A stretch of 64,000 nt of DNA from assembly GCA_033002965.1 (NCBI GenBank), contig JAURVB010003546.1:1-64000 (forward strand), in the 5' to 3' direction. A program made the position numbers and the translations under genes. The stretch's first letter is position 1, and each line of letters opens with the position of its first letter. This document shows positions 11,503 to 23,420 of this stretch, piece by piece. Below the pieces are notes generated by a model that worked only from the letters and a program-made list of their open reading frames with translations, had not been told where the DNA came from and searched no databases. The DNA comes from Piper betle (Eukaryota; Streptophyta; Magnoliopsida; Piperales; Piperaceae).

Positions 11503-11536
<34 letters not shown>

Positions 11537-11720
11537 TTTCACGTTTTTCGATGACCACAACTACACTAATGGGCATGTGCCAATTGAAGCTACCAACAAC
11601 CATGCTACGCAAGTGACAAGTGCAAGTCATAAGCCAGAAATACCGACAACCATGTCATGCAAGCAACATGTGCCAGTCGAAGATGTCAACAACCATGTTA
11701 CATAAGTAGCATGTGCCAGT

Positions 11721-13014
11721 TGTAAAACACAAAAAAATAATTAGGTTATTTTATTTAGGGTATTGTAAATCTTAGAACGAACCATACATAATATTTATTT
11801 AAATTAATTCTTAAGAATCAATGTTATAAATCATCAATTATAGGGATTTGTGGATAATTTTAAATAAGTTTTATTTATTAAATTTTTGGGATTGGGAATT
11901 GTGAGTGCAACAATAGTAAGTTTTTTTGACTTTTTGTTATCACACAAATAGTTGGTGATTAATATATTTATGTGTGATTACATTCTTTTCTATAAAATTT
12001 AATGTAGTGACTTCTTGAATTTTACACGTAATCTTCTATATAAAGGATAATCCTGGATAGTTTGTGAGCCCATTTGGCTTATAAAGGGAAGGTTTTAGAT
12101 AATTTTCATCATAAGAAGATCATGTGTCATAGTCTTTAACAAAATTCTAGGTCCATATAATTACTTAAAATGTTATGTATTTCTATTTCGGAGTCTTGGT
12201 CGGCCTAAGCCCAGATTCGACCACCATGTGGCGATCTCAATTGGGGTCAAAGAATTGGCCCCGTTTAACATGGGGCAACACTCACTCTTAAAATTATATA
12301 TTCCTATATGGGAGTCTTGGTCAGCCTGAGCCCACATTTAATCACCAAGCGCTGAGCACAACCGGGGTTAAAGAATTGACTTAGTCTGACACGGGGAAGC
12401 ACCCTTAAAATTCTTAAAAGATTAAATACCCGCCCCCATGACAAAAGGGGTGATAGGGCACAGTGACACAAGACGACTCATTATGCACTCATGATACCGA
12501 GAGGGTGAGTCAGTAGAAAACATGGGTATCTATAGGCTGAGGGCCACGTAGCGTGTGTGTGCATACATGGGATTGTAGCTGGATGGGTGGCCACCCTCCC
12601 AGCATAATAAGAGCTCGGTATAGGCTCATAATCATTAAAAGATTCAAATTCAGATGTTGTGGAATATATTAACTTGTTTCTTGTAATTATATGACTTAGT
12701 GTTTTTATCTTTACCACGGAATTACCTCCTTAGGTGTGACCATGGAAAGATAGGTAGAGTCGGGACACCTGGAGGACTTTGTTATTTGACTTTTGAATTT
12801 TCTTATTTGTTGTTATACTTCTAGATTATTTGCATGACAGTAGGATTTCGGTTTGGTTCATGGGGCTTAGATTATTCCAAGCATTTGTTATATTTAATTT
12901 TATGTCATGGATTTATTTTAAAAATCTTGAAAATTAATAGAAAATTAATTCATGAAACACTTAGTTTCATATAGTAATACTTGGCTCGTGGCTCGGAATG
13001 GGTGGGTTGTTACA
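11721..13014 (+). mobile_element. Solo LTR, family D
   Basis: 1294 bp, TGTAAAACAC...GGTTGTTACA, flanked by perfect 5-bp target duplications CCAGT (11716-11720 and 13015-13019). It splits the minisatellite of the host LTR cleanly. It has no PBS, interior or second LTR, so it is a product of LTR-LTR recombination. Related copies lie at 61778-63060 and 1-250. The ORF at 12481-12717 is not supported by any recognisable protein. Confidence 0.9.
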
Positions 13015-13946
13015 CCAGTCATAAGCTGGGAATACCGACAACTATGCTATGTAAGTGGCATGTGGCAGTCAAAGCCCCCGACAACCATGCTACACAAGTA
13101 GCATGTGCCAGTCATAAGCTGGGAATTCCGACAACCATGTTTTGCTAGTGGCATGTGCTAGTCGAAGCTGACGACAACCATGCTATGCAAGTGGCATGTG
13201 CCAGTTGAAGCCGGAAATACCGACAACCATGCGATGCGAGTGGGTATAGAAGTAAGAAAAGGGCTTAGGATATAACAGTAGCCCCAAGGGACCAAAAAGT
13301 GAAATGAGAAAATGTCGAGAGAGAGGCATTAGCAGTAGCAATTCAGTTCAATTACCGATGATTTCAATTTAGTAGATGCCCTTCAGAGATTTCACGAAAA
13401 TGCTTTCTTTCATATGAGAGTTTGCTCTCATAGCCAGTTTGATATCAGTTATATTTTTAGACCTGTAACAATCGTTACTGATGTGTTTTTTTATAATATA
13501 TGTAAGTAATGATCATGAGTTGGATGAGTCAGCCTGGACAGAGGAGCAGTATGTCTCTTGCACACATGCACATGCGCAGATCGAATATTTGTTTTGACTA
13601 TTTTAATTGTGTTGTTATGTAATTATGAACAATGAAAATACTTATGATGAAGATTGTGGTAAGTAGAAATGGATAGTGATATTATGATTTGAAATAGATA
13701 TTAGTAGGGTAGTCGAATGATAAAAGTGAAATGTGAATAGAATGAATAAGTGGGTCTAGACCCAAATATCGAGAATGTTTTGATGTGATCTAATTAAATG
13801 TTTTGACATGTCCTCCATGTAGTAGCATGTTAGGTTTATTATTGTGCATGTAGATCCACAGGGTTGGGTTCGGGTTAGCCGACCTAATTGGGCTCAGTGA
13901 CATTCCAGTTCGATTCCAAGTGAAACCGGACTTGTGGTGTTATACA

Positions 13947-16257
13947 CAAATACTTATGAAACTTCAAGATTGCCTCACACTGGGTAGTAAGCAAACATAT
14001 TTACGCAAGTGTTGGCTTGTATGCACGAATCATATTCATATTCATGCACACAACACTTATGCCCTCACATCTTCCATATTTCACAAGCCACAGTACTTGA
14101 GTGGCAAAAGGAATAGTAAGTTAGTGCAACAAATTCCTGAAATGTGCTGCATTACACAATACCCTCATACACCTCACTACCTCAAGGTTTGAAAGAGTGC
14201 TAGTGCTATTCATACATATTTCCATACTACTCACTCTCTTATTCATGAAATCTGTAAAAAATGCGCATACTTATATAATAGGTTTAGGGAAGAGGCTTGT
14301 ATCATATATTTTTGGAGCTTAAGTTTGAAAACCAACAAGCGATCTCATCCTTGTAGTTTTATTAAACATGTGTAAAAATAGAGCTAAATGACCCAACATC
14401 GGAGGGATCCGATAAAATGCCACCGATGCCATCCTACGACTAAAACACGGTTAAACTCAACAAAAAGGGAGTTAAGTAGAGAAAGAGAGTCCTAAAGACC
14501 TGTGGTCTAAGCTCCAAGTGTATCTGTACATCTATGTTGAGCTTAGACTCTGAAACCTACATCAGAACCCACTACTAAGTAAAATACTAACATCTTTATA
14601 TAATGCATGTTTGTGGTATGTGCTCATATCATCAATACATCCTAATAAAGAAAACTGTGCCAACAAACCTATAACATAGTAAGACTAATATTCATATGTA
14701 AATATAATATTAATAACAACAAATAATCATGTAAACATTTATCATATATGATACACATATAAATAAAAATAAATAAATAAAAATGAATAAATAAATAAAT
14801 AAATAAAAATAATCATAATATCCAATCATGCTAAATCATGTAAATATGCATCATAACTAAAATAGAGGTTCTCGAATTATCGAAAACGATGCAAAAATAG
14901 ATGAAAATGGTTCAAAAATGAGTTGAATCGGACCGAACCAAGCTAGACCAGACCGAACTGAATGGGCTGAACCAACCTGGTCTGGGTTAACTAGAAACTA
15001 GGCTGGGTTGGTTGGGCAGACCTAAACTGTACGGGCAGACTCAGACATGGGCTGGCGGGCTGGTGAACAAGAACTAGCAGGTGAACGCTGTGCAGGCAGG
15101 TGGACCGCAAACCGAGAAAATAGGCCAAATAGGGCGGCCAGTGCTCATTGTCTGAAAAGGCCAATGGGGGCATGGCAGGGGTTGCCGCTAGTTGGGATTG
15201 ATAGCCCATGTGATGAGGAGCATGGAGGTGGTGCCGATCGGGCTGGCCGAAAATTGGCCAAAAAGGGAGGTATCGTCGCCGAGTGAGATGACATTGCCGT
15301 CGACGATCGCGGCCAAGGCATTGGTCGATCTCAAAATGGAGATCTCGATGGTGGGAAGCTGTTGGCATGGTCAGATTGGTAGGTGGTCACTCGCTGTCGT
15401 CGAAAAACATCCAGAAAGGGAGATGGTGGTGGTAGAAATCGGGTTCCAAAAACTCTCTTGCCTGTGGCAACTGATGCGGCGCCGGTGGTTGTAAGTGGTA
15501 CGAATGAAAAGCCGGTCATGGGGTGGCCTTGGGGGTGCAAGTCCAATGGTTGGGGGTGAGGCAGTGACTCATCGGCGGCGAGCTAAATTGGTGGCAGCGC
15601 TAAAGGGTGTAAATTCTGAAATCGCGCAAAATCTCTCAAAATATTACATGGTGAAGCCAGGGTTGACCTAAATGGCTCAGATCTTGCCACATGGCATGAT
15701 CTGAATGTCAAATAACTCGTTGTCTAGTGGGACCTACCTATGGGTAGATGTAATTTGCAGATTGACTGAAAGCTCAAATCGAGACTGTCTAAAATTAAAA
15801 ATGACTTGAGTCCTAAAATTAACTCTATATGCTAGATTCAAGGCAAGAAGCCTAAATAAGCCTTGATCCCTAAACTCAGTTGGGCTGGGCCCACAAGGGC
15901 ACAATCTGGTCAACTAAAATCCCTATGATGCATGCAATGGGATACCCTGAAAATTCCAAATGGATACTAAATGCTGCAATGTCTAAAACTAGGCCTAAAA
16001 TCCTGGCTATCTCATAAAAATTATATGTATACATCGTGTATACACATATAACTCATGTTCTACTGTATCATATCTAAAACTATCATATGCATGTCTAACA
16101 TATTCAACCTCCATAATATGCTGATATGGTCATCTAGGCTTCATACTCATTTTCTCAAAATTGTTCTGGCTCGAGCTCACTCGAATCAACTCGAGACTGG
16201 TCTGAACCGGGCAAACTACAAGCGGGTAAAACCCTTACTCAAAATTGGGGTTTTACA
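13947..16257 (-). mobile_element. 3' LTR of a minus-strand gypsy element
   Basis: The right end reads ...gggttttACA followed by a reversed polypurine tract, which fixes orientation (minus) and identity (3' LTR). Blocks such as 'gcgatctcatccttgtag', 'gagctaaatgacccaacatcgg' and 'agctccaagtgtatctgtac', plus a GC-rich cassette at 15000-15600, show the common A/C LTR layout. The left part resembles the C LTR at 4086-5417. The overlapping ORFs at 14991-15546 on both strands fall in the GC cassette and look fortuitous. Confidence 0.6.
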
Positions 16258-16295
16258 ACCTCTCCTCCTTATAAAAATTCCGTCCTTGGAATTTC
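16258..16295 (-). other. Polypurine tract of the minus-strand element
   Basis: On the minus strand this reads ccaaggacggaattt, then ttataaggaggagaggt, immediately before TGTAAAACCCC. It parallels the tract at 9915-9951 (gaggacgaaat.. ataaggagggaaga) and primes plus-strand synthesis in LTR elements. Confidence 0.7.
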
Positions 16296-19200
16296 TCACA
16301 TCAATTGCGGTCAAAAGACTCAAGTAAAGACGTCATCTCGTTGGCAATCTGATATCTCTCCCTCGAAAGCTAACTGCACATGGCCCAAATAGACCAATAT
16401 AATGTTAGAACTATAAACACTGACAAAGCTTGCTAGCTCTTTAATAATCAGGCCGGATGGACTATACATGATCGAATCATCTGGTTAAGCATGTCATACA
16501 TAGTGGAATAATTTGGCTGGACTAGCCATACATGCTCTATTCATCTCACTGGATTAACCATACATGCAAAAATCATCTAATTGGACTAGCTTCTAGGGTC
16601 ATTGCAAACTATGGGGACATAAATGCAATAATGTCGGTGGGAAAATGCCTATATTCACCCCTAAGGGCCTACTAGGTGGTCAAGCAGTTTCTCTAGAGTA
16701 TTGCAAGATATTAGTGTGGGCTACATCCAAAAAAAACTATGTCAGTGTGAGGTATGCGGCTTAACATCTACCCATGTCTCCTTGATCCTCATCAATATGA
16801 TAGGTCAACTATGAGTACCCCTTGGGCAATCTCCTTCAGGTCCTATGGATATACTAGAGTGTCTTGCTAGTCCTGCTAGCATACGGTAGACTCTAGTACT
16901 ATATAAGAGTATATGCTAATAAGTAGTATGATTCACTGTCGTCAGTCTATGTCAAACACTTAGGTGTAACTATAAGAGGAACGAGACTGCTCACTAGGTC
17001 CTAGCTAACTTGGTCTTAAATCAAATATGTCACTCTATTCCATAATAGAACAAAAATAGCTGCTATGACTCTACTATATGCTATAACTCTCGTAACTATC
17101 TATGCAACCACTAACTACACCTAAAGGGTCACTTTGTGATGGAATGATAGCGAAAACACCTCTACATGTACACCGTATCTCAAAGAATATGAGAACATAC
17201 TATGCATGAAACTGTATGATCTGCATTTGGTCTGTGGCATGTGCATTGGCCATTGTTTGCACATCTCCACTATCTGGGTAAACTGGTAGTAAGACTAGTA
17301 TATCTGGATGAGTGGGTGTAAATGCTTGACTCTGTCTGGTGTCTATACGTCACGTGGAAAGAGAATGGACTTCTCGTGGAAAACTAATCACACATTTCTA
17401 AGACTCTAATTAGTATGTGTTTCATCCTCACATGATCTGATATCAGGTATGCTAGAAGAGTGCACTGATCTTAGAAAATTCTATTAGGTATGTATATCAC
17501 TCTATCTATGGTGATGTGAGGATTTCCGTCTAAGTCATAATGGGGTAATGAAACTCTATATAGGATACTAGGTGGCTCAAACATATGGGTAGGTCCATGG
17601 ACATGTCTCAAAGATCGTCATGATTTGACTCCCCCATAGGTGGCCAGCCTATGGAACAACCAATCAATGACGAGCCTAAGAGATGTCACCTAAGTAGTTC
17701 TAATTCAATCAGCTAACAATAGGCATGCATTTCTTGATACCGTATTGTTCATGCACTTCCAAATGGGTGGGGTTCAAACGATCCAAAGAAGCACTATCTC
17801 TCCTCGAGTCTACAGGGACTCATAATGAGGTTTGACATGTGTCTTATCCGCTCTTTCAGTGATGTGTGGCCTGCCGTCTTGTACTAATTTGTAACACTAA
17901 TTTTGAGTCACATGACTATTACCGCTATGGTAGACTCTCAAATAAAGTTGTCAGTTAAGATGAGCATACACTAGTGTCTTTCTAACTTGTCACTGTGATC
18001 CAGTTAGACTAAAGTCCCTCTCTGTGTCACTCCCAAGCTTGGGTGAAGTTGTCTCCTCTAGACTACTCTGTCATTGGCTACCTACCCTATAAGTCCTAAA
18101 TAGTACCACGAAAGGTACCTTCTATGTTGGGGCAAAGGCTAAATCCTATGTCGAAACCTGATCGTGCTGGCAAAGCATAAGGAAAACATTGTTTCCCTAA
18201 TGGACACTCCCTCACTAAACCCATCATTTATGCCAAAATTCTAATACGAGTCAAACTCCTCTCGTTGGCTAAGGTCACACTGTATGTTTGACCATTTGAA
18301 TATCTATATACCATACATCTGCTATCATGCTGACTGAATAATCTGACCAATGTGGCCATCTCATCTAGAGGTCACACTGCCCTATTCTTGGATTCTTCCA
18401 TATGCAACCATATAAGACTGTCACTAACACTATCTTGCAATACACATCTACCCTAAGGATGTCAGGTCAAGGCGATGGTATGCAAGATAGCTAGTGAAGT
18501 CAATCATGTGACATCACAACCAAATAATTCCATTGCACCTTTTCTCTCTCTGGTTGATGTTATCGTAGCTATATCTTGTCCTAGTCTCTAACCCTACTCT
18601 ACTCTAAAACTATGACATGTGGTCTCTATACAATGCTAAGAACATCCTCAAGTAGTTGTCCTCCTGTAGGGTGAGGTAATTGCTGGCCATTACTTCCACA
18701 ATAACTACTCCACTCGGTAGGTGGTAGTGCAATATATGGATGATGGTTGTGCATCACGGATGGAAGTAGTGTACATTTGATCGATGGTAGTGCATCACGA
18801 TCAGTGGTTGGGAAATTCAGACGGTGGTTGTGCATCACGGCTGGTAAATGTGCTACTCGGACGGTGGTTGTGCAACTCGGACGATGATTTTTCTATACAT
18901 ATGCTAAATATTGCATCCTAATTATATACTTCATGAACCTACTATTGTCTCTGACATGTCTTCCTCCATGTGTTTGTCTCATCAGAGGTAGCTGCTATCA
19001 ACTCAGCTCAAGTTACCCAACCATGTGTGCCTAATCCAGAGGTGTTTGGATCATAATGGTGACATGTACTATGGTGATCCAATGCTAAGCCTACACTTTT
19101 CTCCTACAATCTGGGGTGACTGCTCCTATAACCACTAATTGGTTCTCAATAGCCATCACTAATCTAGCCCTGGCAGATTGAGTGGAATCTTGTCAACCGT

Positions 19201-19929
19201 CTAAATCTACTGTGAAAGGTAATCTCACTTATCCTCATTGTGTACATGTCTCTATATGTTAAGGATTGGGTAACAATATTGTTGAAATAGACATCAACTA
19301 GTGGAAGACTGGGGGAGGTGGTGAAGTGTCAATGGGATAATAGATCAACCTCACTACTCATTCTCATCCATTTTTCTTTCCTGGAAGTGGTCTATTCAAG
19401 TCATTTGCCCAAACTCTCATTTGTGTTCCAGGAGTTCCAAGTGCTAAAGTAAATCTGCTAGCATAGTCATACGCTCAATCCACAATAATCTGTCTGAAGG
19501 TCTATGTTCCCCAATGTTGACCTCGAACTATGCCTAATGGATTTGTTTAAGGCACTCGATGATCCATGCTCATGTGTCACATAACTACGCGAGTATCTCC
19601 ATACTCAAGTTTCCTACTTGTGTCATCTCTTATAACCCCGTCTTGCGATGTACACTATGTTCAAAGGAAGGACTGATGTGGTGACATGCGAAAGACAAGA
19701 AAGTACTACAATGTGGTTGCCAAAATTCGAGGTATTCCCTGTCATCATCTAACTCAACCTTAGCTAATTGAGCATATGGACACTCTTGAGTCGTCCAAAT
19801 CTTTGGCACAATAAAAGTGAAGACGTGTCCCTAAGCTTATCATCACATACCTATGAGATCCATGCTAGCATCTTCTGAAATGATAATCTCATATCTATCT
19901 CATAATTTCTACAAACACCGAAAAAAAAC
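16296..19929 (-). mobile_element. Decayed internal region, unassigned
   Basis: By position this should be the interior (gag/pol) of the element whose 3' LTR lies to the left. Stops are frequent in all frames, and I could not recognise RT, integrase or gag motifs. CpG seems scarce and TpG/CpA common, as expected from old methylated repeats. It contains a 20-bp minisatellite near 18690-18895. No gene is claimed. Confidence 0.4.
18690..18895. repeat. 20-bp minisatellite
   Basis: Eight to nine diverged units of about 20 bp, for example cggacggtggttgtgcatca and cggacggtggttgtgcaact. The unit closely resembles the reverse complement of the array at 53760-53965. The small minus ORF across it is a by-product. 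Confidence 0.75.
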
Positions 19930-20170
19930 CAAATGAAATCTTGAGTCGATTTTGGTGGAAGGACAGATAAACACTATATACACTTGAGTTCAGCGCATTT
20001 ATTTCTTTTCTTACTTTTACTTATATTTGATGTGTTTTGACACGTATTTAATAATGTCTTCCATTCTCATGACACAAAGCGGGTTGTTTTGATGTATTTT
20101 ATTGATCGAGTCTTACCGACCAGCAACTTTAAACAAGAGTCAACTTTAAACAAGACCAAGAACAACTTTG
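19930..20170 (+). repeat. Family A LTR fragment
   Basis: Inverted counterpart of 7320-7530. Shared text includes ttggtggaag, cacttgagttcagcgc, ttgatgtgttttgac and aatgtcttccattctcatga. Near 20125-20160 a 'caactttaaacaag' segment is repeated in tandem. The ends are undefined. Confidence 0.7.
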
Positions 20171-20522
20171 GTAAATCTCAAGGGTAATTTAGTATTTCTC
20201 ATGCTAGTAGGATAAGATCAATTAGGTATTATGTGCGGTTTTAAAGGCTTTTAAAAGCTATCGAAGGGCTGACAAGGTGTGTCAAACAAGTCATGGACGC
20301 TGATCTAAAATAAGGTAGAAATAAGATAAGGCGGACATCTGCCCCATGACGTGCACTAGAAACTAGCAGCCACCCCAAAACTCTCACCAGCATGTTATAT
20401 TATGATCAACCTAAATTTAATTCTACCTTCCAACAACTAAAAAAGCAAACAAACATATACTATCGTATACACTAACTCGGCTAGCGACCATAAAATCCTA
20501 ATTTGGGTTGTGAATTTTTACA
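20171..20522 (-). repeat. LTR 5'-end fragment
   Basis: The right end reads cctaatttgggttgtgaattt then ttACA, matching in minus orientation the start of A-type LTRs (TGTAAAA..., then an inverted 'AACCC...GGGTT'-like motif). It is probably the 5' tip of a minus LTR. The left boundary is unclear. Confidence 0.4.
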
Positions 20523-22569
20523 GGAATACTAGCATGGTGTATGTATCGCTTTAACTCTCATAATGTTAAATCAAAACCTTTATACATACTTATAGGACTT
20601 GGGTAGTAAATTCATAATATAATTGAATAGATCTGGTATGTTAGAAACCATCAAGGACTCTCAACCTTTAAGTTTTATTAAATATTAGAAAAGTTTAGCT
20701 AGCCCAGTCCTAACAGAAAAAGTATGCCAAAACTTTGCCGAAGGAATCAAGCAGAGATTTCAAGCACATACAACCTAGAGACTTGGCAATTAGAGCTCCT
20801 CAACCTAGCACAATAAGCTCACTTGTCATGTCTTAGAATGAGATGAACTAATTAAACTTTAAGCAAGGTACACAACACGAGGCAAAGACTCGAATCATGC
20901 AACAATACATGATTAAACTAAAGCATCCTAATTTAGCTAATTAATTATACCTTAATTACTATTAAGTTAATTGATTACCATTTAGAAGACTTAGGGATTT
21001 ATTAAGATTAATTATGCTAATCCCTAATTAAATCCAACTAAAGAATTCCTAGGGATGCCTAACTTGGACAAATTTTTTAACTACCTAAATGAAATCTGAT
21101 TGGCTAAAAATTGATGGGCTTACTTCTTATAGGCTCAAGTATGTCCCTAATGTTTATAGTGGGCTAGACTTGTGGGCTCACTTAGTTTCTAAGTCCATAT
21201 ATATAATGGACTATTTCTAGATTTCATTGGGCTCTGCTACAAGTATATTTCCAGTAGACACTTATTAGAATTTTTTTCTAAAGATTTTTGGGCCCTAAGT
21301 TAACCATTAACACAGTTCCTCACAAGACAGTTGTGTAGTCTTCAACTACACATGATGTTCATGGCCTTAGTGTAGTTTTAGTGGGAAATATTATATACTT
21401 ATAGGTAATCCCTACATCTACACATGAGCAAGAGCATTTACATAATGTCTAACTGCACGAGGACATAAAAATCACAAAATTAGCATCACAATCAGGTATG
21501 AAAGAAGAGCAACTTATGCGTACAATTTCTAACATGATCAAGACATGATAAAGTAGCAAGATATACACAAAATTTACATGGATGCAAAGATACATGAATC
21601 AGGAACAAAATGCAACGAAGATTAAATTTCTCTAATTCCAGATGTGTGAGATATGATAGATCTAACATAGATAGGTCATGGATGAAGAAGTGCATGCACA
21701 TAAAAGCATGCAGAAATCATTTCTCATGATCCACATATAAAAAAATCACGAAATCAAACTTAAATGAAATTGGAGACCATACCACACTCAGCAAGCACAA
21801 ACAAAATGCAGCAAGAAAGAACAAGGAAAGAAAATAAGGCTGAACACATATCACCAAGGAGGAAGGAAACCAAGAAGGAAGGAAGCTTCCAAGGCCTTAA
21901 ATGGATAGCTGAGGCTCTTTCAATAGTTGGAGGAGGCTAGGAGAAGAAGAAAGAGCTCTAGAAGTGAAGGGAACAAAGTGGAGAGGGGAAGAAAATCTAG
22001 AGGAAGGAGTGGGAAACGGGTTTATAAGGAGAGGGAAAATAGTCATGCTGCAATAGCCCAAGGGCACCAAGACAATGCAAAGGTGTTGGCAACTAGGTAC
22101 AGACCACACAAGCTAATCACTAGATGTTGCCCACCTATCAAGAAGTGACAAGATATAGCACAAGAGCACCCTGCCACCACAACGGCAATGGTAGCCTAGA
22201 CGCACGAGCACTAAGGGCACAGGGAGCACTAGGAATGAAACCCTAATTCAGCTTCAGTGTTGGCAGAAGGCCTTTGTGTCCAAGCTTTAAGCCGAATTCT
22301 AGGGTTTTTCACATGAAGATGCTGAAAACAAGTACGCACACTTATGAGATGCGCTAGACACACTGGGACACTGGCATAGGGTCTATCTACAATACCAAAG
22401 ACATGGAAAAGAAAGACAAAAGATGAGGCAACAGAGTAGCTTACTAAGTGTATCTAATATCGGGCGACTAGTGTTTGGATGAGCAACAACATAATATAAC
22501 TTATAACATATCAATGATTATTAAATACTGGTCACATCTTATTCGGCTCAGTTTACAAGCAAACCAACA
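20523..22569 (-). mobile_element. Probable family C-type LTR
   Basis: Minus-strand reading gives a TATA-like cctctccttataaacccg (about 22020) followed by a CT-rich leader (22010-21900). This layout matches the plus-strand C-type promoter at 25560-25700. Scattered blocks at 20570-20720 resemble the C LTR at 59990-60200. No protein-coding content is credible; the ORFs at 21897-22148 lie in the pyrimidine-rich leader. Confidence 0.4.
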
Positions 22570-23420
22570 GGCAAATGGCCCAAGTTTTGCAAGGACATTT
22601 CTTTAGCATATTCTATAATTTTTTCAAGTGTCATAGAATGACTCATTATCCATCTAAAAAAGATGTGATCTCATTCCCGAATTGCACTATCCTTGAGGGT
22701 ATAAAATACTTCAAGATGAACTTTCTCGCCATCTCCCCCCAAGTAGTGAATGAATTTGGTGTCAATGAATTGAACCACAACCTGGCTGCTCCATTTAGAA
22801 AAAATGCAAACAACCTGAGCTGTTTGCATCTCTGAAACTTGTATTGTTTGTATGAATCACATATTACTACAAAGTTCAGCATTTTGGGCCCTTTGGGACC
22901 CCAACCAAGCTCTGACACCACTTATTGGGCACTTTAGGCCCCCAACCAAGCTCTGATTTCACTTGTTGGGCCCTTTCAGCCCCAAAAGGGACTTGCAATA
23001 GGTGTCACGGGCCTCTCTTAATCCAAAGTTAACTTAAGGAATAAATCTTTCCGATTAGCTGATATACAACTCACCAACATCATCCACGACCGATGTGGGA
23101 TAAACCTAACACAGCAAGTGCATATGGGGGTCTTCACTTTGCTGTCTACTGAACTAAGAAACAGATAGTAGTATTTGGACCATTACAAGCTTTTGCTCAA
23201 GATTGTTTGCAAGGATCTGGGGCCTTAAAATATTGAGATTGAAATGCTCAAGCTGAGGTAAAGCAACTTCTCCAAATAATCTATTGTTTGCATTGTTGAC
23301 TTCAGGCTGAATCTGAGGTACTTGCCAAATTTGATTGCCCATATTCTAATTACCGAAAGCTTACTCTCCAAGGTTTTGGTTTCCAAGATTCTGATTACCA
23401 AAATTTTGTGTCATGGCTTC
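22570..23420 (-). pseudogene. Athila-type gag fragment
   Basis: The minus frame 22921-22646 contains a retrotransposon gag core (RLFAFFLNGAARLWFNSL, then KFILKYFIPSR). Upstream minus sequence (23342-23154) matches the family's N-terminal part (NNRLFGEVALPQ). These are capsid-like gag motifs of Athila elements. The gene is split by a 230-bp TRIM at 22882-23111. Removing that insert and one CAGCA copy makes the gag frame continuous through the 'HL.NF..ICD' motif, so gag was still intact there when the TRIM inserted. Later frameshifts and stops end it near 22600. Confidence 0.8.
22882..23111 (-). mobile_element. TRIM-derived unit with two PBS-like modules
   Basis: 230 bp flanked by perfect CAGCA duplications (22877-22881, 23112-23116). 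Minus-strand reading: TGTTAGGTTTATCCC..., an LTR of about 150 bp ending GGGCCCAACA, then two tandem modules of about 41 bp. Each module starts AGTGRNRTCAGAGCTTGG and ends GCCCAAYA or GCCCAAAA. The TCAGAGC core is that of a tRNA-iMet primer site. It has no coding capacity. Relatives are in the composite at 43752-44434. Confidence 0.8.

Larger units (their letters stand above)
7637..13946 (+). mobile_element. Non-autonomous LTR retrotransposon (family A type), nested
   Basis: The element consists of a 5' LTR (7637-9161), primer binding site (TGGCATTAGAGC, 9166-9177, a near match to tRNA-iMet), a 790-bp interior with a broken gag tail, a polypurine region (9915-9951) and a 3' LTR (9952-13946). 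The pol genes are absent altogether, so it would have needed an autonomous chromovirus. The 3' LTR is swollen by two later insertions: a fold-back element (10630-11502) and a family D solo LTR (11721-13014). The LTR ends are TGTAAAACCC and TGTTACA (5') or TGTTATACA (3'). I found no convincing target-site duplication around the whole element. Confidence 0.85.
9952..13946 (+). repeat. 3' LTR, interrupted by two insertions
   Basis: Collinear with the 5' LTR once the fold-back element and the D solo LTR are removed: the same start (TGTAAAACCC), CT-rich segment, 'gataagatccctcgagtat' block, TATA block at 10544, minisatellite and end (cttgtggtgttatacA). It retains a 256-bp segment (13441-13696) that the 5' LTR has lost. 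Confidence 0.85.

Noticed and set aside
10471..11560. Several ORFs of 130-280 codons on both strands, rich in Pro, Gly and Arg
   Set aside because: They coincide with the GC-rich tandem arms of the fold-back element; all six frames are open because of composition, and no start context or domain is seen.
14991..15546. Overlapping ORFs on both strands that could be a gene
   Set aside because: They sit in the GC cassette of a minus-strand LTR and match no family; the surrounding text is LTR.
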